A DNA stretch of 64,000 nucleotides from Roseiarcus sp963832305. GTDB lineage: Bacteria > Pseudomonadota > Alphaproteobacteria > Rhizobiales > Beijerinckiaceae. This document shows positions 43,597-53,116 of the stretch, in pieces (positions within the stretch are counted from its first letter, which is position 1; every line of letters begins with the position of its first letter). The position numbers and the translations under genes were made by a program. The notes under the pieces are model-generated. The model did not search any database, was not told where the DNA came from, and saw nothing but the letters and a program-made list of their open reading frames with translations. The stretch lies in assembly GCA_963832305.1 (NCBI GenBank), contig CAWHTU010000018.1, positions 1 to 64,000 of the forward strand, written 5' to 3'.

Positions 43597-43817
43597 CGCC
43601 TAGGCGTCGGATAGAACGGAAAAGGCTCGGCGCCGCTGCCGTCCGGCTTCAATCGTCGGCGGCCGCCCGGCTGCCAATCGGGCGAGGATGGGACGCCTCC
43701 TACCGGTAGACCAGATAATGCCTGATCGAGACCGCTGGCGCACTCGCGCGCGGGCGCGTAAATTGGCGGCCATGAACCCAGGGATCCCTCACCGGCGCAT
43801 GCCACATAGCCGATCCG

Positions 43818-45029
43818 ATGCAGTCGTCCGATAGGCCGGTTCCGCCAGTGGTCGAAGAGCAATCCACGAGCGAAACGCCAGACCTGACCGTGCGCGCTTT
43901 GCACCAGCGCATTCGGCAGCAAGAAATCCTTGCCGAACTCGGAGTGGGCGCGTTGCAAGGACCAGGATTTGACCAGCTGCTCACGGAGACTGCGTGTTTG
44001 ACCGCCGAGGGCCTTCGCACAGAGTTTTGTAAGGTGCTCGAATATATGCCTGCCGAAAACCGCTTTCTCGTGAGAGCCGGGGTCGGTTGGGAGCCGGGCG
44101 TTGTTGGCGTCGCCAGCATCGGCGCCGACCTCGCCTCCCCAGCCGGATTTGCGCTGAAAACCGGCCGGCCTGTCATCTCCAACCATCTCAATGCCGAGGA
44201 GCGCTTCCGAACGCCGGAGCTTCTTGTCCGGCACGGAATTCAGCGCGCGATGAACGTCATCTTGCAGGGAGACGGGCGGCCGTTTGGGGTTCTGGAGGTC
44301 GACAGCCGATCGGGCGACATGTTTGTGGAGCATGATCTCGCGTTCCTGCAGGGCGCAGCCAATATCCTGGGCATGGCGATCGAGCGCGAGCGGCACGAGC
44401 GCAATCTCCAAGCCGCGCTCGAGCGTCATCAGTTTCTCATCAAGGAGATGAACCATCGGGTGAAGAACAGCCTGGCGCTGGTCGTCAGCATGCTGCGCCT
44501 CCAGGCGCGCGAGAACAGCGAGCCCGAATTCGCCCAGCATCTCGAAGATGCGACGCTCCGCGTGGGTGCCATCGGCAGGGTGCACGAACAATTGTATCAG
44601 GCGTCGGACATCGAGCGGTTCGATGTCGGACGGTATATCGAAGCCATTTGCAAGGACCTTGGCGCCAGCTTCTCGCAATGCGAGATTCTCGTTCAGGCGC
44701 AGCCGGGGATTATCATCTCGGTCGACCGCGCGATTTCATCGGCCCTGATCGTCAACGAACTCGTATCGAACGCCGCAAAGCACGCCTATCGTGGCGACGG
44801 CCCCGGCCGGATATGGGTGAACGTGGCCGCGAGCAATGATGGCCGCCTATTGTCGATCTCGGTTCGCGACGAGGGCAGCGGTCTCCCCGAGGGTTTCGAA
44901 ATCGGCAAGGCGAAGGGATTAGGCGCTCGAATGATCCATTCCCTTGCCGCACAGTTGGACGCGACACTGGCGGTTGTTCCGCACCACCCCGGCGCGGAGT
45001 TCATCCTCACCGCCCCGCTGGCTCCCTAA
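43818..45029 (+). CDS. GAF-HisKA_2 sensor histidine kinase
   Basis: 403 residues, cytoplasmic. The GAF domain is about 40-195 (ELGVGALQGPGFDQLLTETA to FLQGAANILGMAIERER). The HisKA_2 helix holds phospho-His213 in KEMNHRVKNSLALV, and the ATPase part has VNELVSNAAKHAY and VRDEGSGLPEGF. The GAF domain suggests sensing of a small molecule or redox state. Convergent with the second nepR and close to the kinase at 45423. Confidence 0.85.
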   Translation: MQSSDRPVPPVVEEQSTSETPDLTVRALHQRIRQQEILAELGVGALQGPGFDQLLTETACLTAEGLRTEFCKVLEYMPAENRFLVRAGVGWEPGVVGVASIGADLASPAGFALKTGRPVISNHLNAEERFRTPELLVRHGIQRAMNVILQGDGRPFGVLEVDSRSGDMFVEHDLAFLQGAANILGMAIERERHERNLQAALERHQFLIKEMNHRVKNSLALVVSMLRLQARENSEPEFAQHLEDATLRVGAIGRVHEQLYQASDIERFDVGRYIEAICKDLGASFSQCEILVQAQPGIIISVDRAISSALIVNELVSNAAKHAYRGDGPGRIWVNVAASNDGRLLSISVRDEGSGLPEGFEIGKAKGLGARMIHSLAAQLDATLAVVPHHPGAEFILTAPLAP

Positions 45030-45111
45030 GCGCAACTTTTTCTGGCTGGAGGCGCCGCGACGAACAGCGCGGGTTCGCTTGCTGCCGGTATTTTGGCCGA
45101 CCCTGCAGCTT

Positions 45112-45303
45112 TCAGCTTTTCCCGCCGCGGTCGAGCCGTTCGACCAACTGCAGAAGTCGATCGGGAATGGGCTCAGCAGCCACCGCGTCGTAGACGGCCT
45201 TTAACTGGCCGGCGATAAATTGATCCACTCCCGGCGACGCACCGGGCGAGGCCGCAGCCTTCGCCGGCTTCTTCCGCGATCTTCCTGAAGCCTTCTCAGG
45301 CAT
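45112..45303 (-). CDS. Second NepR-like anti-sigma factor
   Basis: 63 residues. VDQFIAGQLKAVYDAVAAEP and IPDRLLQLVERLD match the NepR signature, with better helix conservation than in the ecfG-linked copy. A Lys/Ala-rich N-terminus precedes it. The ATG at 45303 has GGAGAG just upstream. It follows the kinase gene at 45423-47078 on the same strand. Some species with two EcfG-type sigmas carry two NepRs; the second sigma, if any, is outside this window. Confidence 0.75.
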   Translation of the reverse strand: MPEKASGRSRKKPAKAAASPGASPGVDQFIAGQLKAVYDAVAAEPIPDRLLQLVERLDRGGKS

Positions 45304-45422
45304 TCGCAACTCTCCGCCCGACCTGATATCGCCGCGACCGGCGCCCACTGCGCCCGCGGCACGAGAAATATCGCCGCCGGTCTGTCGCGCGACCCACGGC
45401 GAATTGGCCCAGCCAGGCTCGA

Positions 45423-47078
45423 TCAGCCGCGACTCATCCCGGCAGTGTTTGCGGAGACTGCGGGCTCGCCGGCTCCACTCTTCACGATCTCGCGCAGCGG
45501 CGCAATCAGGCGCCACCTCAAACCTTCGGGGTCAAAACTGAGGGTCGATGACCCATTGAGACCAGCGGCCGTCAAACGTTCAAGCACAACGGCGCCGAAT
45601 CCCGACACCGGCGCCGCGCTCACGTGCGGTCCGCCGCGTTCGCGCCATGCAATCTCGAAGTCGGGCTCAGCGCCGCTTTCGTCGATCCGCCAGACAAGAG
45701 AGACGTCCCCGCGATCGTTCGAGAGCGCGCCATGCTTGAGAGCATTGCTGCAAAGCTCATGCAGCGCAAGACCGAGCGTCTGGGTCGCATTCGGGCTCAG
45801 CAGGACCAACGGTCCCTCGCTTGCAAACCGCTTTCCGCCCCAGTCTGGAGGAAGCAACACTTGCGAGCGCACAAGGGCCTCGAGCGGCACCCCGCGCCAA
45901 TTCCGCTCAGTCAGCAAATCCTGACTGGCCGCCAGTCCAACGAGCCGATCGGAATATCGTTCTTCGAATTCGCGGATCGTGGTCGCGGTCGAGACGCCGC
46001 AGCGCGCAATGGCCTGCGCGACCGCGAGCAGATTGCGGGAGCGATGATTAACCTCGGCCAAGAGGTCCCGAATATTCTCCTCGCGCTGCTTTTGATCATC
46101 GATATCGGTGGTCGTGCCATACCATCTGACGACCCTTCCTTTTGCATCGAGCAGAGGCGACGCGCGGCTGAGGTGCCAAGTGTATCCTTTTCCAATCGCA
46201 AACAGGCGGTGCTCCATTTCATAGGGAACACCGGCCTCGCTCGCCCGGAGCCACGCTTCCGCCGTCGCCCGCCGATCGTCGGGGTGGATGATTCCTTCCC
46301 AATCGGTCCGGCCTATTGCTCCATATTTTTCGCGGCGCGCGCTCGTGTAGTCGATGCGACCATCGGGGCGCGCTGTCCAAACCAGCTGGGGCAGGCTATC
46401 AGCCAGAAGCCGAAAGTGTTCTTCGCTCGTTCTCAGTTCCTGCTCGGCGCGACGCTGTTGATTCGACGGGAGAGAGAGAAGCTCGGAAGCTCTTGTCAGG
46501 GCGTTGCCGAGGCTGTCGAACTCACGAACGCCGGTCGACGCGTTGGCGATTGGCGCGCCCGTGAAAATGTTCTCTTTGTTTGATTCCAATTCTCGCATCT
46601 TTCGCGCCAGTGAGCGGCTGTTCAGATAGGACAAAACGAGGCTGCCTGTTATAGCCAGGGCCGCGAGGATCGACGTGAGGAGAAAAGCGCCGGGTCCAAG
46701 TCCGAGCTCGCTTGCACCCGCAGTGACGCCGACAGTCCAACCGCCGGAAACCGGGGCGTAGGCGGATACGACCTTTTGTCCGCTGATAGAGGTGTGGGTA
46801 ACGATCGATTTGGGCGGCCGCCGTGTGGCATCCCGAAATTCCTTACTCGCGAACGTTCCCGGAATACCAGGCTCTCTTGGCAGGCGGGCGACAATGTTGA
46901 TTCCGCGGGCCACATTGTCCGCCAGCGCGGAAGCGTCCTCAGACAGCGCCTTCCGAGTTGCTTCTCGATCGCTATAGGCGATCCATCCGATCATCATCAA
47001 CGAAAAGACGGCGAGCGGCAGGACGACGACAAGCGTCAGTATGCCCAAACGCCAGCTCAGCGAACGGGACTTGACCAT
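45423..47078 (-). CDS. Membrane-bound PAS-HWE sensor histidine kinase
   Basis: 551 residues. Membrane helices at about 11-34 and 133-157 frame a short periplasmic sensor of roughly 100 residues (KSIVTHTSISGQKVVSAYAP). Then a coiled linker, a PAS domain (FRLLADSLPQLVWTARPDGR to WYGTTTDIDDQK), the HWE box LAEVNHRSRNLLAVAQAI and ATPase motifs LHELCSNALKHGAL and WRERGGPHV. It resembles the PhyK-type kinases that feed PhyR. phyR lies 580 bases upstream on the same strand. Confidence 0.85.
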   Translation of the reverse strand: MVKSRSLSWRLGILTLVVVLPLAVFSLMMIGWIAYSDREATRKALSEDASALADNVARGINIVARLPREPGIPGTFASKEFRDATRRPPKSIVTHTSISGQKVVSAYAPVSGGWTVGVTAGASELGLGPGAFLLTSILAALAITGSLVLSYLNSRSLARKMRELESNKENIFTGAPIANASTGVREFDSLGNALTRASELLSLPSNQQRRAEQELRTSEEHFRLLADSLPQLVWTARPDGRIDYTSARREKYGAIGRTDWEGIIHPDDRRATAEAWLRASEAGVPYEMEHRLFAIGKGYTWHLSRASPLLDAKGRVVRWYGTTTDIDDQKQREENIRDLLAEVNHRSRNLLAVAQAIARCGVSTATTIREFEERYSDRLVGLAASQDLLTERNWRGVPLEALVRSQVLLPPDWGGKRFASEGPLVLLSPNATQTLGLALHELCSNALKHGALSNDRGDVSLVWRIDESGAEPDFEIAWRERGGPHVSAAPVSGFGAVVLERLTAAGLNGSSTLSFDPEGLRWRLIAPLREIVKSGAGEPAVSANTAGMSRG

Positions 47079-47656
47079 AGCCCCACAATTGTCAGGCAAG
47101 TCCTTAGGAAGAGTGAACTCCTCCAGCCAGGGAAAGCGTCCCAGGGGCCCTGCCCGTCCACAAAGCGCCGTTCGTCGACATGCAACATCGAACCGCTCGA
47201 TCCCAAATTACGCATGATTCGGTTCGCCGGCCGCCAAGACCTGTTCCGGATTGTCCCCGCAACGTCCGGACGATCGCAGGCATGGCGTGCGGCCGTCTTA
47301 ACACTGTGCGCCGGCGGAACGGCCCCGGAGCTTTCGAACGAGTTGAGCACAAAGCGGCGCCGCCTTCGCGCCTATGCCGATAACGATCCTCCCTTTGTCG
47401 TCCAAGACTTGGATTTGCCGACCCCGTTCGCTCTCGAATTCCGCCATCCTGAAACCCGACTCCAGACCATCTGGAGGTCGTCGGCCGGATGACGCTCGCG
47501 GGGCAGCCCCGCCCCATCACCGCCGAGAAGACCAAATTCATAATACGGCAAGGGGCTTCCTCGGTGCGGAAAGTCCTCCCAAAAAACGCTAGAAGTCGAC
47601 GAAGGTTCCGCCCTGGACAACTTTTTTCATAGCGACCGCAATCGGCCCGTTTAAAA
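47079..47656. other. Gap between phyR and the membrane kinase
   Basis: About 580 bases with no gene I can support. Short open frames on both strands have no recognisable domain, and no ribosome binding site or EcfG promoter stands out. Confidence 0.45.
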
Positions 47657-48469
47657 TCAGCTGATCACCGCTTTCGCCATTGTTCTCTGTGACTTGCGGT
47701 CGAAGAACAGGGCCTGGCTGACCACGGCCTTGACCGAATCCGCGCTGAACGGCTTGGTAATCAGGAATGCCGGCTCGGGCGCCTGCCCGGTGAGAAACCG
47801 CTCAGGAAATGCGGTGATGAAAATCACCGGGATTTCCTGCAATCCCAGAATCTCATTGACCGCATCGAGCCCCGAGCTGCCGTCCGCAAGTTGGATGTCG
47901 GCGAGGATGAGTTCAGGACGACGCTTGAGCGCGGCCCGCACCGCCTCCGCATGCGTTCGAGCGATTGTCGTCACGTCGTGCCCCAACTGCTCGACCAGCG
48001 TCTGGATATCGAGGGCGATGAGTGGCTCATCCTCGATGATCAGCACTGATGTACGGATTTGTTCCGAAATCTCGCGTCCGGCGCGGTCGATAAGGTCAAC
48101 CGCTACTGCTTCTTTGCAATCGAGCGTTTGAGCGATTTCCCTTGGGGTGAAAGACTCAACCGAGCTCAAAAGGAAGGCGATCCGGGGCTCAATCGAGATT
48201 GCGGCGAGATTTCTGTTTGCCGAGGCTTCATCGCCGAAGGTCGGAATGTCGACGTGGTCGTTCGTTGGCACATTGCGCCAGCCGCGCAGGAATAGCTTGT
48301 AGAGCGCGACTTTTGGATCGAGCTCAGTGTCCAAACAATCAGGGTCCGCCAGAATCGCCTCTAGAGTGGCCGCGACATAGGCGTCGCCGGCGGCTTGTGT
48401 CCCGCTCAGCGCGCGCGCGAACCGGCGCAGGAAGGCTATGTGCGGCGCAACGGCGTCTGAGATCGACAT
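47657..48469 (-). CDS. phyR: PhyR, anti-anti-sigma response regulator of the general stress response
   Basis: 270 residues. A sigma-factor-like domain (1-135: VAPHIAFLRRFARALSGTQ, FTPREIAQTLDCKEAVAVD) is followed by a receiver (140-260) with phosphoacceptor Asp191 in LILADIQLADG, acidic EDE at 146-148, and Lys in FLITKPFS. On phosphorylation the sigma-like domain pulls NepR off EcfG. 270 residues is normal. EcfG promoter candidate at 48634-48657. Confidence 0.94.
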   Translation of the reverse strand: MSISDAVAPHIAFLRRFARALSGTQAAGDAYVAATLEAILADPDCLDTELDPKVALYKLFLRGWRNVPTNDHVDIPTFGDEASANRNLAAISIEPRIAFLLSSVESFTPREIAQTLDCKEAVAVDLIDRAGREISEQIRTSVLIIEDEPLIALDIQTLVEQLGHDVTTIARTHAEAVRAALKRRPELILADIQLADGSSGLDAVNEILGLQEIPVIFITAFPERFLTGQAPEPAFLITKPFSADSVKAVVSQALFFDRKSQRTMAKAVIS

Positions 48470-48633
48470 GTCATTCCTCCTCGTGACCGGACGTCAAATG
48501 GCGATGATTGAGGCGACGCGCAATGGCGCCCGGATGCGTAGCGGGATCCTGAGGGAGTCTGGCAAGGGGCTTTGTGAGGACAAAGTCCAGGGGCGCGACG
48601 ATGATTGAGGGAATTGAGTTCACACCGTTGGAA

Positions 48634-48657
48634 AACCGTGAGGTCCGGATTTGTTCC
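48634..48657 (-). promoter_or_regulatory. Candidate EcfG promoter for phyR
   Basis: Minus strand GGAAC (48657-48653), 16-base spacer, GTT (48636-48634). The start codon is 165 bases away, so the leader would be long. The rest of 48470-48740 holds no gene. Confidence 0.6.
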
Positions 48658-48740
48658 CGAGCGGGAGGAATTATTTTAAGGGAAGGCCCTGAATTGTCTT
48701 AGGCGGCCGATTTTCTGACCGCCCGCGCATTCGCAAATCT

Positions 48741-49833
48741 TCACCGCTGCTTCATGTCATAAGGACCGCCGCCAAACGCGCGGAGCCCAATGCGCTGACC
48801 AAAGTAATGCTGCATGAGTCCTCCCGCGGCGCCACGGGCGCGGTCATAGCCACGATAGCGGCGGCCAGATGGGCCCACTCCTCCGCGTCGGATCCGGCCT
48901 GCTGCTCGCGAAGCGACATTTGCGCCGCCAGAAGCGGCGGCATGGTCATCGCTCGGTCGGGCGCAAGGTAGACCGAAAACAGGTATTCGTTCCAACACAG
49001 CAGAAAGAGGAGCGCACCTGCCGCGGCGACGCCCGGAGCAGAGCCTGGCAAGACAATGTCAAGCAGGACACGCAGAGGGGAGGCGCCGTCAAGCTCTGCC
49101 GCCTCCTCAAGTTCGGATTTAGCTAAGCCGAAGACCGGCAGAAGCAGCCAAACCGAAACCGGCAGGTTGGCTGCTGTATAGACGAAAATCAAGGCGGTGC
49201 GTGTATCAAGCATGCCCGAATGTTGCGCCATGAGATAAATCGACAGCACGAGGACGACGGGCGGCAGAATACGGCTGGCGAGAATGACAATCGTCACCAC
49301 GTGGTTTTGCACCGCATGCGGCTTGCGCCAAAGTGAAGCGCCGTAGAGCGCCGCAACAAGCGCTGCAATGATCGGGGCCCGGGCGGGACGCCCGGTAGGA
49401 GGGCCGCGCCGATCATCGATACCGCGGCTCCGCCTAGCAGCAACGCGAGCCAGGGCGTGTCGCGATAGCGGGTGAGGCCGTAGACCGCCAGCGCTGCGAG
49501 GAGCACGGTGAGCGCCGCCGAGGCCGACGCGACCAGGATCGAATTGAGGTAGCGCTCGAAAAATCGGTCACCGGAATCGAAGAGGATGTATCTCCACGCC
49601 TCGGTGGACGGCGAGTAGTCTACAAAGGGGAGATAGACGGGTCCCGAGACAATGTCCAAGGCGCCTTTGACTGAGGTCGCGACCGCCCAGTAGAAAGGAA
49701 ACAGGCAGATCAGAGTCCAGAGGCCCAAGGCCGCGTAGATCAGAGCCTGACGATGGCGTAGGGCATTGCGGCTCTGGGAGCTGTTGTGGCTTCCTTGTCG
49801 CGCGCGGACTAGCATCACTGAGAATACACTCAC
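48741..49833 (-). pseudogene. Frameshifted ABC sugar transporter permease (MalG type)
   Basis: Starts like the permease at 53117 (LIYAALGLWTLICLFPFYWAVATS, then a SGPVYLPFVDYSP segment). A frameshift near 49370 separates it from IIAALVAALYGASLWRK and ILASRILPPVVLVLSIYLMA. A second shift near 48840 separates AAIVAMTAPVAP from the C-terminus LMQHYFGQRIGLRAFGGG. EAA-like loop ELEEAAELDGASPLR is intact. No other ABC gene is adjacent, so the rest of this transporter is gone. Confidence 0.8.
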
Positions 49834-49852
49834 ATCGATTCACGCGGGAACG

Positions 49853-50995
49853 ATGACCGAACCACCTTACGCCCATCTCGGCTCGTTTGGCGCCTTTGTT
49901 GATGTAGCGAAGGCGCAGAGGCCGCTTTTTCCGGCCGCCCCTCCGGGGCGAGCAACGCGTAAAAACGCATGGGAGGTTTTTGGATTCACGGCCCATGGGG
50001 AACAGCCGGGAGGCGCGCGCTTGGAACGCTCATGGCGCGCGGACGGCGTCGACGGCGAAGAGCTCTCGTGGTCGGTCGGCTACGGGCCGCGCACCCACGC
50101 CTGGATTCTAAAGCCGGCTCAAGCGCACAGGTCTCTCCCGGGGGTGATAGCCCTGCACGATCACGGGCACTACAAACTGAGCGGCAAGGAGAAGATCGCA
50201 GACGGGCCGGACGGGCCGGTTCCCGGACTCGAGGCTTTTCGTCAGCTCTACTACGGGGGCCGAGCCTACGCCAATCAGCTCGCTCGCGAAGGTTTCGTGG
50301 TTCTCGCACATGACGCGTTTCTGTGGGGGAGCCGGAAGTTTCCTCTTGACGAGATGACGGATATGGAACGTGCGCTCGCGAAGGCGGTCGAGGCTGGCCT
50401 CGGCCCGGAGGTTTCCTCTCTAGCCGCAGATTACTACAACGGGGCCGCCTATTCGCACGAACACGTCATCGCGAAGTACTGCGCATTGCTGGGGACCAAT
50501 ATTACCGCAGTGGTCGCTTATGAGGATCGCGTAGCCCTCAACTATCTTCGCGCGCGCTCGGACGTCATGGCGGACCAAGTCGGATGCGTCGGACTGTCAG
50601 GCGGCGGCTTGCGGGCCGCCGTCTTGCGGGCGACCTCGGACCACCTTCGCGCTTGCGCTATCGTCGGCATGATGAGCACGTACGAGGAACTGATCGACTC
50701 TTGCGTCGCCCCCCACACCTGGATGCTTTTTCCCGCCGGCTGGAGCGCTCGCGGCGATTGGCCGGATCTTGCGGCGTGCCACGCGCCAGCGCCATTGCTC
50801 GTTCAGTATGCGTTGGACGACGCGTTGTTCACGCCCGCCGGGATGCGCGCCGCCGATAAGCGGATTTCCGCTCACTACCGGGACGCGGGCGCGGCGGACT
50901 CATATCGCGGCGAATTCTACCCCGGACCCCACCGCTTCGATGCGCCGATGCAGGACGATGCGTTTGTATGGCTGAATGCGCAGCTGCGAACCTGA
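49853..50995 (+). CDS. Alpha/beta hydrolase (acetylxylan esterase/dienelactone hydrolase-like)
   Basis: 380 residues, cytoplasmic. The oxyanion region LPGVIALHDHGHYK leads to the nucleophile elbow GCVGLSGGGLRA (Ser in G-x-S-x-G), an acid in LLVQYALDDALF and the His in FYPGPHRFDAP. The Arg/Asp-rich N-terminus fits the Abhydrolase_7 group. The substrate may be an acylated sugar given the neighbours. Start at 49853, past an upstream open stretch. Confidence 0.8.
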   Translation: MTEPPYAHLGSFGAFVDVAKAQRPLFPAAPPGRATRKNAWEVFGFTAHGEQPGGARLERSWRADGVDGEELSWSVGYGPRTHAWILKPAQAHRSLPGVIALHDHGHYKLSGKEKIADGPDGPVPGLEAFRQLYYGGRAYANQLAREGFVVLAHDAFLWGSRKFPLDEMTDMERALAKAVEAGLGPEVSSLAADYYNGAAYSHEHVIAKYCALLGTNITAVVAYEDRVALNYLRARSDVMADQVGCVGLSGGGLRAAVLRATSDHLRACAIVGMMSTYEELIDSCVAPHTWMLFPAGWSARGDWPDLAACHAPAPLLVQYALDDALFTPAGMRAADKRISAHYRDAGAADSYRGEFYPGPHRFDAPMQDDAFVWLNAQLRT

Positions 50996-51065
50996 ACCCC
51001 AACTTCGCCGCAGCCGACGCATAGTCGCGGGCGCGCGAACGCAGGGCGGGGCGGATCCTGTTGCA

Positions 51066-52049
51066 ATGGGCGCCGATCGAATGGATCGGTCAGCACAGCT
51101 CTATACGCCCGCGACGCGCTGCACGATGTATTTCATCGGCGTGTCGACCGCTCAGTCCTCGATCATGAGGATCTTTCCGCGCTGGGCCGAGGCGCTGGGC
51201 CTCGACGCCTCGCTTACCGGGATTGACTTTCCTCTGGACTCGCCGCCCGCCCGATACCGCGAGGTTGTCGAATTCATCAAGGCCGATCCATCGTCCCTCG
51301 GCGCTCTGGTGACTACGCACAAGGTCAATCTGCTCAAGGCGACGCGCGGCCTCTTCGATGAGCTCGATCCGCTGGCGCTAAGACTTGGCGAAGTGAGCTG
51401 CATCTCAAAACGGGGAGCGAGGCTCTGCGGCCATGCGAAGGATCCGATTAGCGCGGGTCTCGCCCTCGCCGCCATCGTCGAAAAGGACTACTGGCGCCGG
51501 ACCGGCGGCGAAATGCTCGTTCTCGGCGCTGGCGGCGCCGCAATGGCCCTTACGCTGTTCCTTCACGATCGCGCAAAGGCGGGCCAGGACGTTCCTCGAA
51601 AGCTCACCATCACCGCGCTGGACGAGGGCGGCTTCGAGGACCTTCGCGCGGTCCACGCGCGCAATGGCTTCACGATCAAGGTCGAGTACGCCGTGGCGCC
51701 CGAGCCGGCGGCGGCCGACTGGCTTGTCGAACGCCTTCCGCCGGGCTCGATGATCGTGAACGCCACTGGGCTTGGCAAGGACCGCCCAGGCTCGCCGCTC
51801 ACTCACACCGCCCGCTTTCCGCGCGACGCGATCGCCTGGGATTTCAACTATCGAGGCGACCTCGAATTCCTGCGCCAGGCAAGAGCGGCCGAGAAAAGCC
51901 GCGGGCTCAGGGCCGAAGACGGCTGGGTGTATTTCATCCACGGCTGGACCCGCGTGATCGCGGAGGTCTTCGCCATCACTATCCCGACCTCCGGGCCCGA
52001 GTTCGACAGGTTGAACCGAATCGCCAACGATGCCGCGAGACACGGCTGA
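51066..52049 (+). CDS. Shikimate dehydrogenase-like oxidoreductase
   Basis: About 327 residues. The substrate domain has TRCTMYFIGVSTAQSSIMRI, with the SSI part equivalent to the shikimate-binding Ser residues, and VTTHKVNLLKATRG, where the Lys equals the catalytic Lys. The NAD(P)-binding region has LVLGAGGAAMALTLFL, and NATGLGKDRPG matches the NATxxG motif. Not a standard AroE: it is longer and sits beside sugar transport genes, so it may act on a related polyol or keto acid. Starts at 51066 or 51081. Confidence 0.75.
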   Translation: MGADRMDRSAQLYTPATRCTMYFIGVSTAQSSIMRIFPRWAEALGLDASLTGIDFPLDSPPARYREVVEFIKADPSSLGALVTTHKVNLLKATRGLFDELDPLALRLGEVSCISKRGARLCGHAKDPISAGLALAAIVEKDYWRRTGGEMLVLGAGGAAMALTLFLHDRAKAGQDVPRKLTITALDEGGFEDLRAVHARNGFTIKVEYAVAPEPAAADWLVERLPPGSMIVNATGLGKDRPGSPLTHTARFPRDAIAWDFNYRGDLEFLRQARAAEKSRGLRAEDGWVYFIHGWTRVIAEVFAITIPTSGPEFDRLNRIANDAARHG

Positions 52050-52061
52050 GATCCTACCGCG

Positions 52062-53111
52062 TCACGAAATGCGGTCGCCCGTGTCCTTGCTGAAAACGTG
52101 GACCGCAGCGTCCGCGAAGTCGACTCCGATTGGGGCGCCGTCGCGTCGGTCGAAGGTCTTGTCGGCCTTCACTGTGACCGCGCCGCCGTCGACGCGGCAG
52201 GTGACCAGGGTATGGTCGCCCATAAGCTCGGTCGCGTAGACTTCGCCCACGATTCTGCCCGCGTCAGGCTCCGTAACCTTGCAATCCTCCGGACGAACGC
52301 CGGCGACCGCGCGGCGCTCCGAAATGCGGGTATTTGTTCCGAAGCTGCCGGCGGCGCCTGAGAATCGACCGTCGGCAAGCTCGCCATCAAACAAGTTCAT
52401 CGGCGGCGATCCGATGAATCCGGCGACGAATAAGTTCGCGGGCGCATTGTAGATGTTGACGGGCGTATCGAGCTGCTGGAGTACGCCTTTCTCAAGCAGC
52501 GCCACACGATGAGCAAGCGTCATGGCCTCAATCTGGTCGTGCGTCACATAGATCGTCGTGATGCCGAGCTGATGCTGCATGTGCTTCAGTTCGGCGCGCA
52601 TGTAGCCGCGAAGCTTCGCATCGAGATTGGAAAGCGGCTCGTCCATCAGGAATGCCGCAGGGCGGCGGATCATCGCGCGGGCAAGCGCCACGCGTTGACG
52701 CTGGCCGCCCGAGAGCTGCCGGGGATAGCGAGCGAGCAGCGTGTCGAGCTGCACCTGCCGCGCGACATCCTTGACCGCCGCCTCGACTTCGGCTTTGGGC
52801 TGGCCGCGCACCGTCAGCGGATAGGCGATGTTTGCGAACACCGTCATATGAGGATAGAGGGCGTAGGACTGGAAGACCATCGCCACGTCGCGATACTTCG
52901 GCAACACATTGGTGACGTCGCGATTGCCGATGCGGATCGACCCCGACGAAACGGTTTCGAGACCGGCGATCATGCGCAGCGCAGTCGTCTTGCCGGACCC
53001 CGAGGCCCCAAGAAGGACGAGAAACTCACCGTCCTGGACTTCCAGGTCCAGTCCCTTGACCACCTCCACCGCGCCGAAAGACTTGTGGATATTCTCGAGC
53101 CTTACCCGCAT
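52062..53111 (-). CDS. ABC sugar importer ATPase (UgpC/MsmK type)
   Basis: 349 residues. Walker A GASGSGKTT, Q-loop VFQSYALYPHMTV, signature LSGGQRQRVALARA, Walker B AFLMDEPLSNLD, H-loop VTHDQIEAM. The C-terminal TOBE domain (from about 240) is typical of sugar importers. Last gene of the SBP-permease-permease-ATPase operon; its start follows the permease stop by 5 bases. Confidence 0.93.
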   Translation of the reverse strand: MRVRLENIHKSFGAVEVVKGLDLEVQDGEFLVLLGASGSGKTTALRMIAGLETVSSGSIRIGNRDVTNVLPKYRDVAMVFQSYALYPHMTVFANIAYPLTVRGQPKAEVEAAVKDVARQVQLDTLLARYPRQLSGGQRQRVALARAMIRRPAAFLMDEPLSNLDAKLRGYMRAELKHMQHQLGITTIYVTHDQIEAMTLAHRVALLEKGVLQQLDTPVNIYNAPANLFVAGFIGSPPMNLFDGELADGRFSGAAGSFGTNTRISERRAVAGVRPEDCKVTEPDAGRIVGEVYATELMGDHTLVTCRVDGGAVTVKADKTFDRRDGAPIGVDFADAAVHVFSKDTGDRIS

Positions 53112-53116
53112 CGGCG

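Noticed and set aside
47372..47620. 82-codon minus-strand frame between phyR and the kinase
   Set aside because: No domain, no ribosome binding site and no signal peptide; not supported as a gene.
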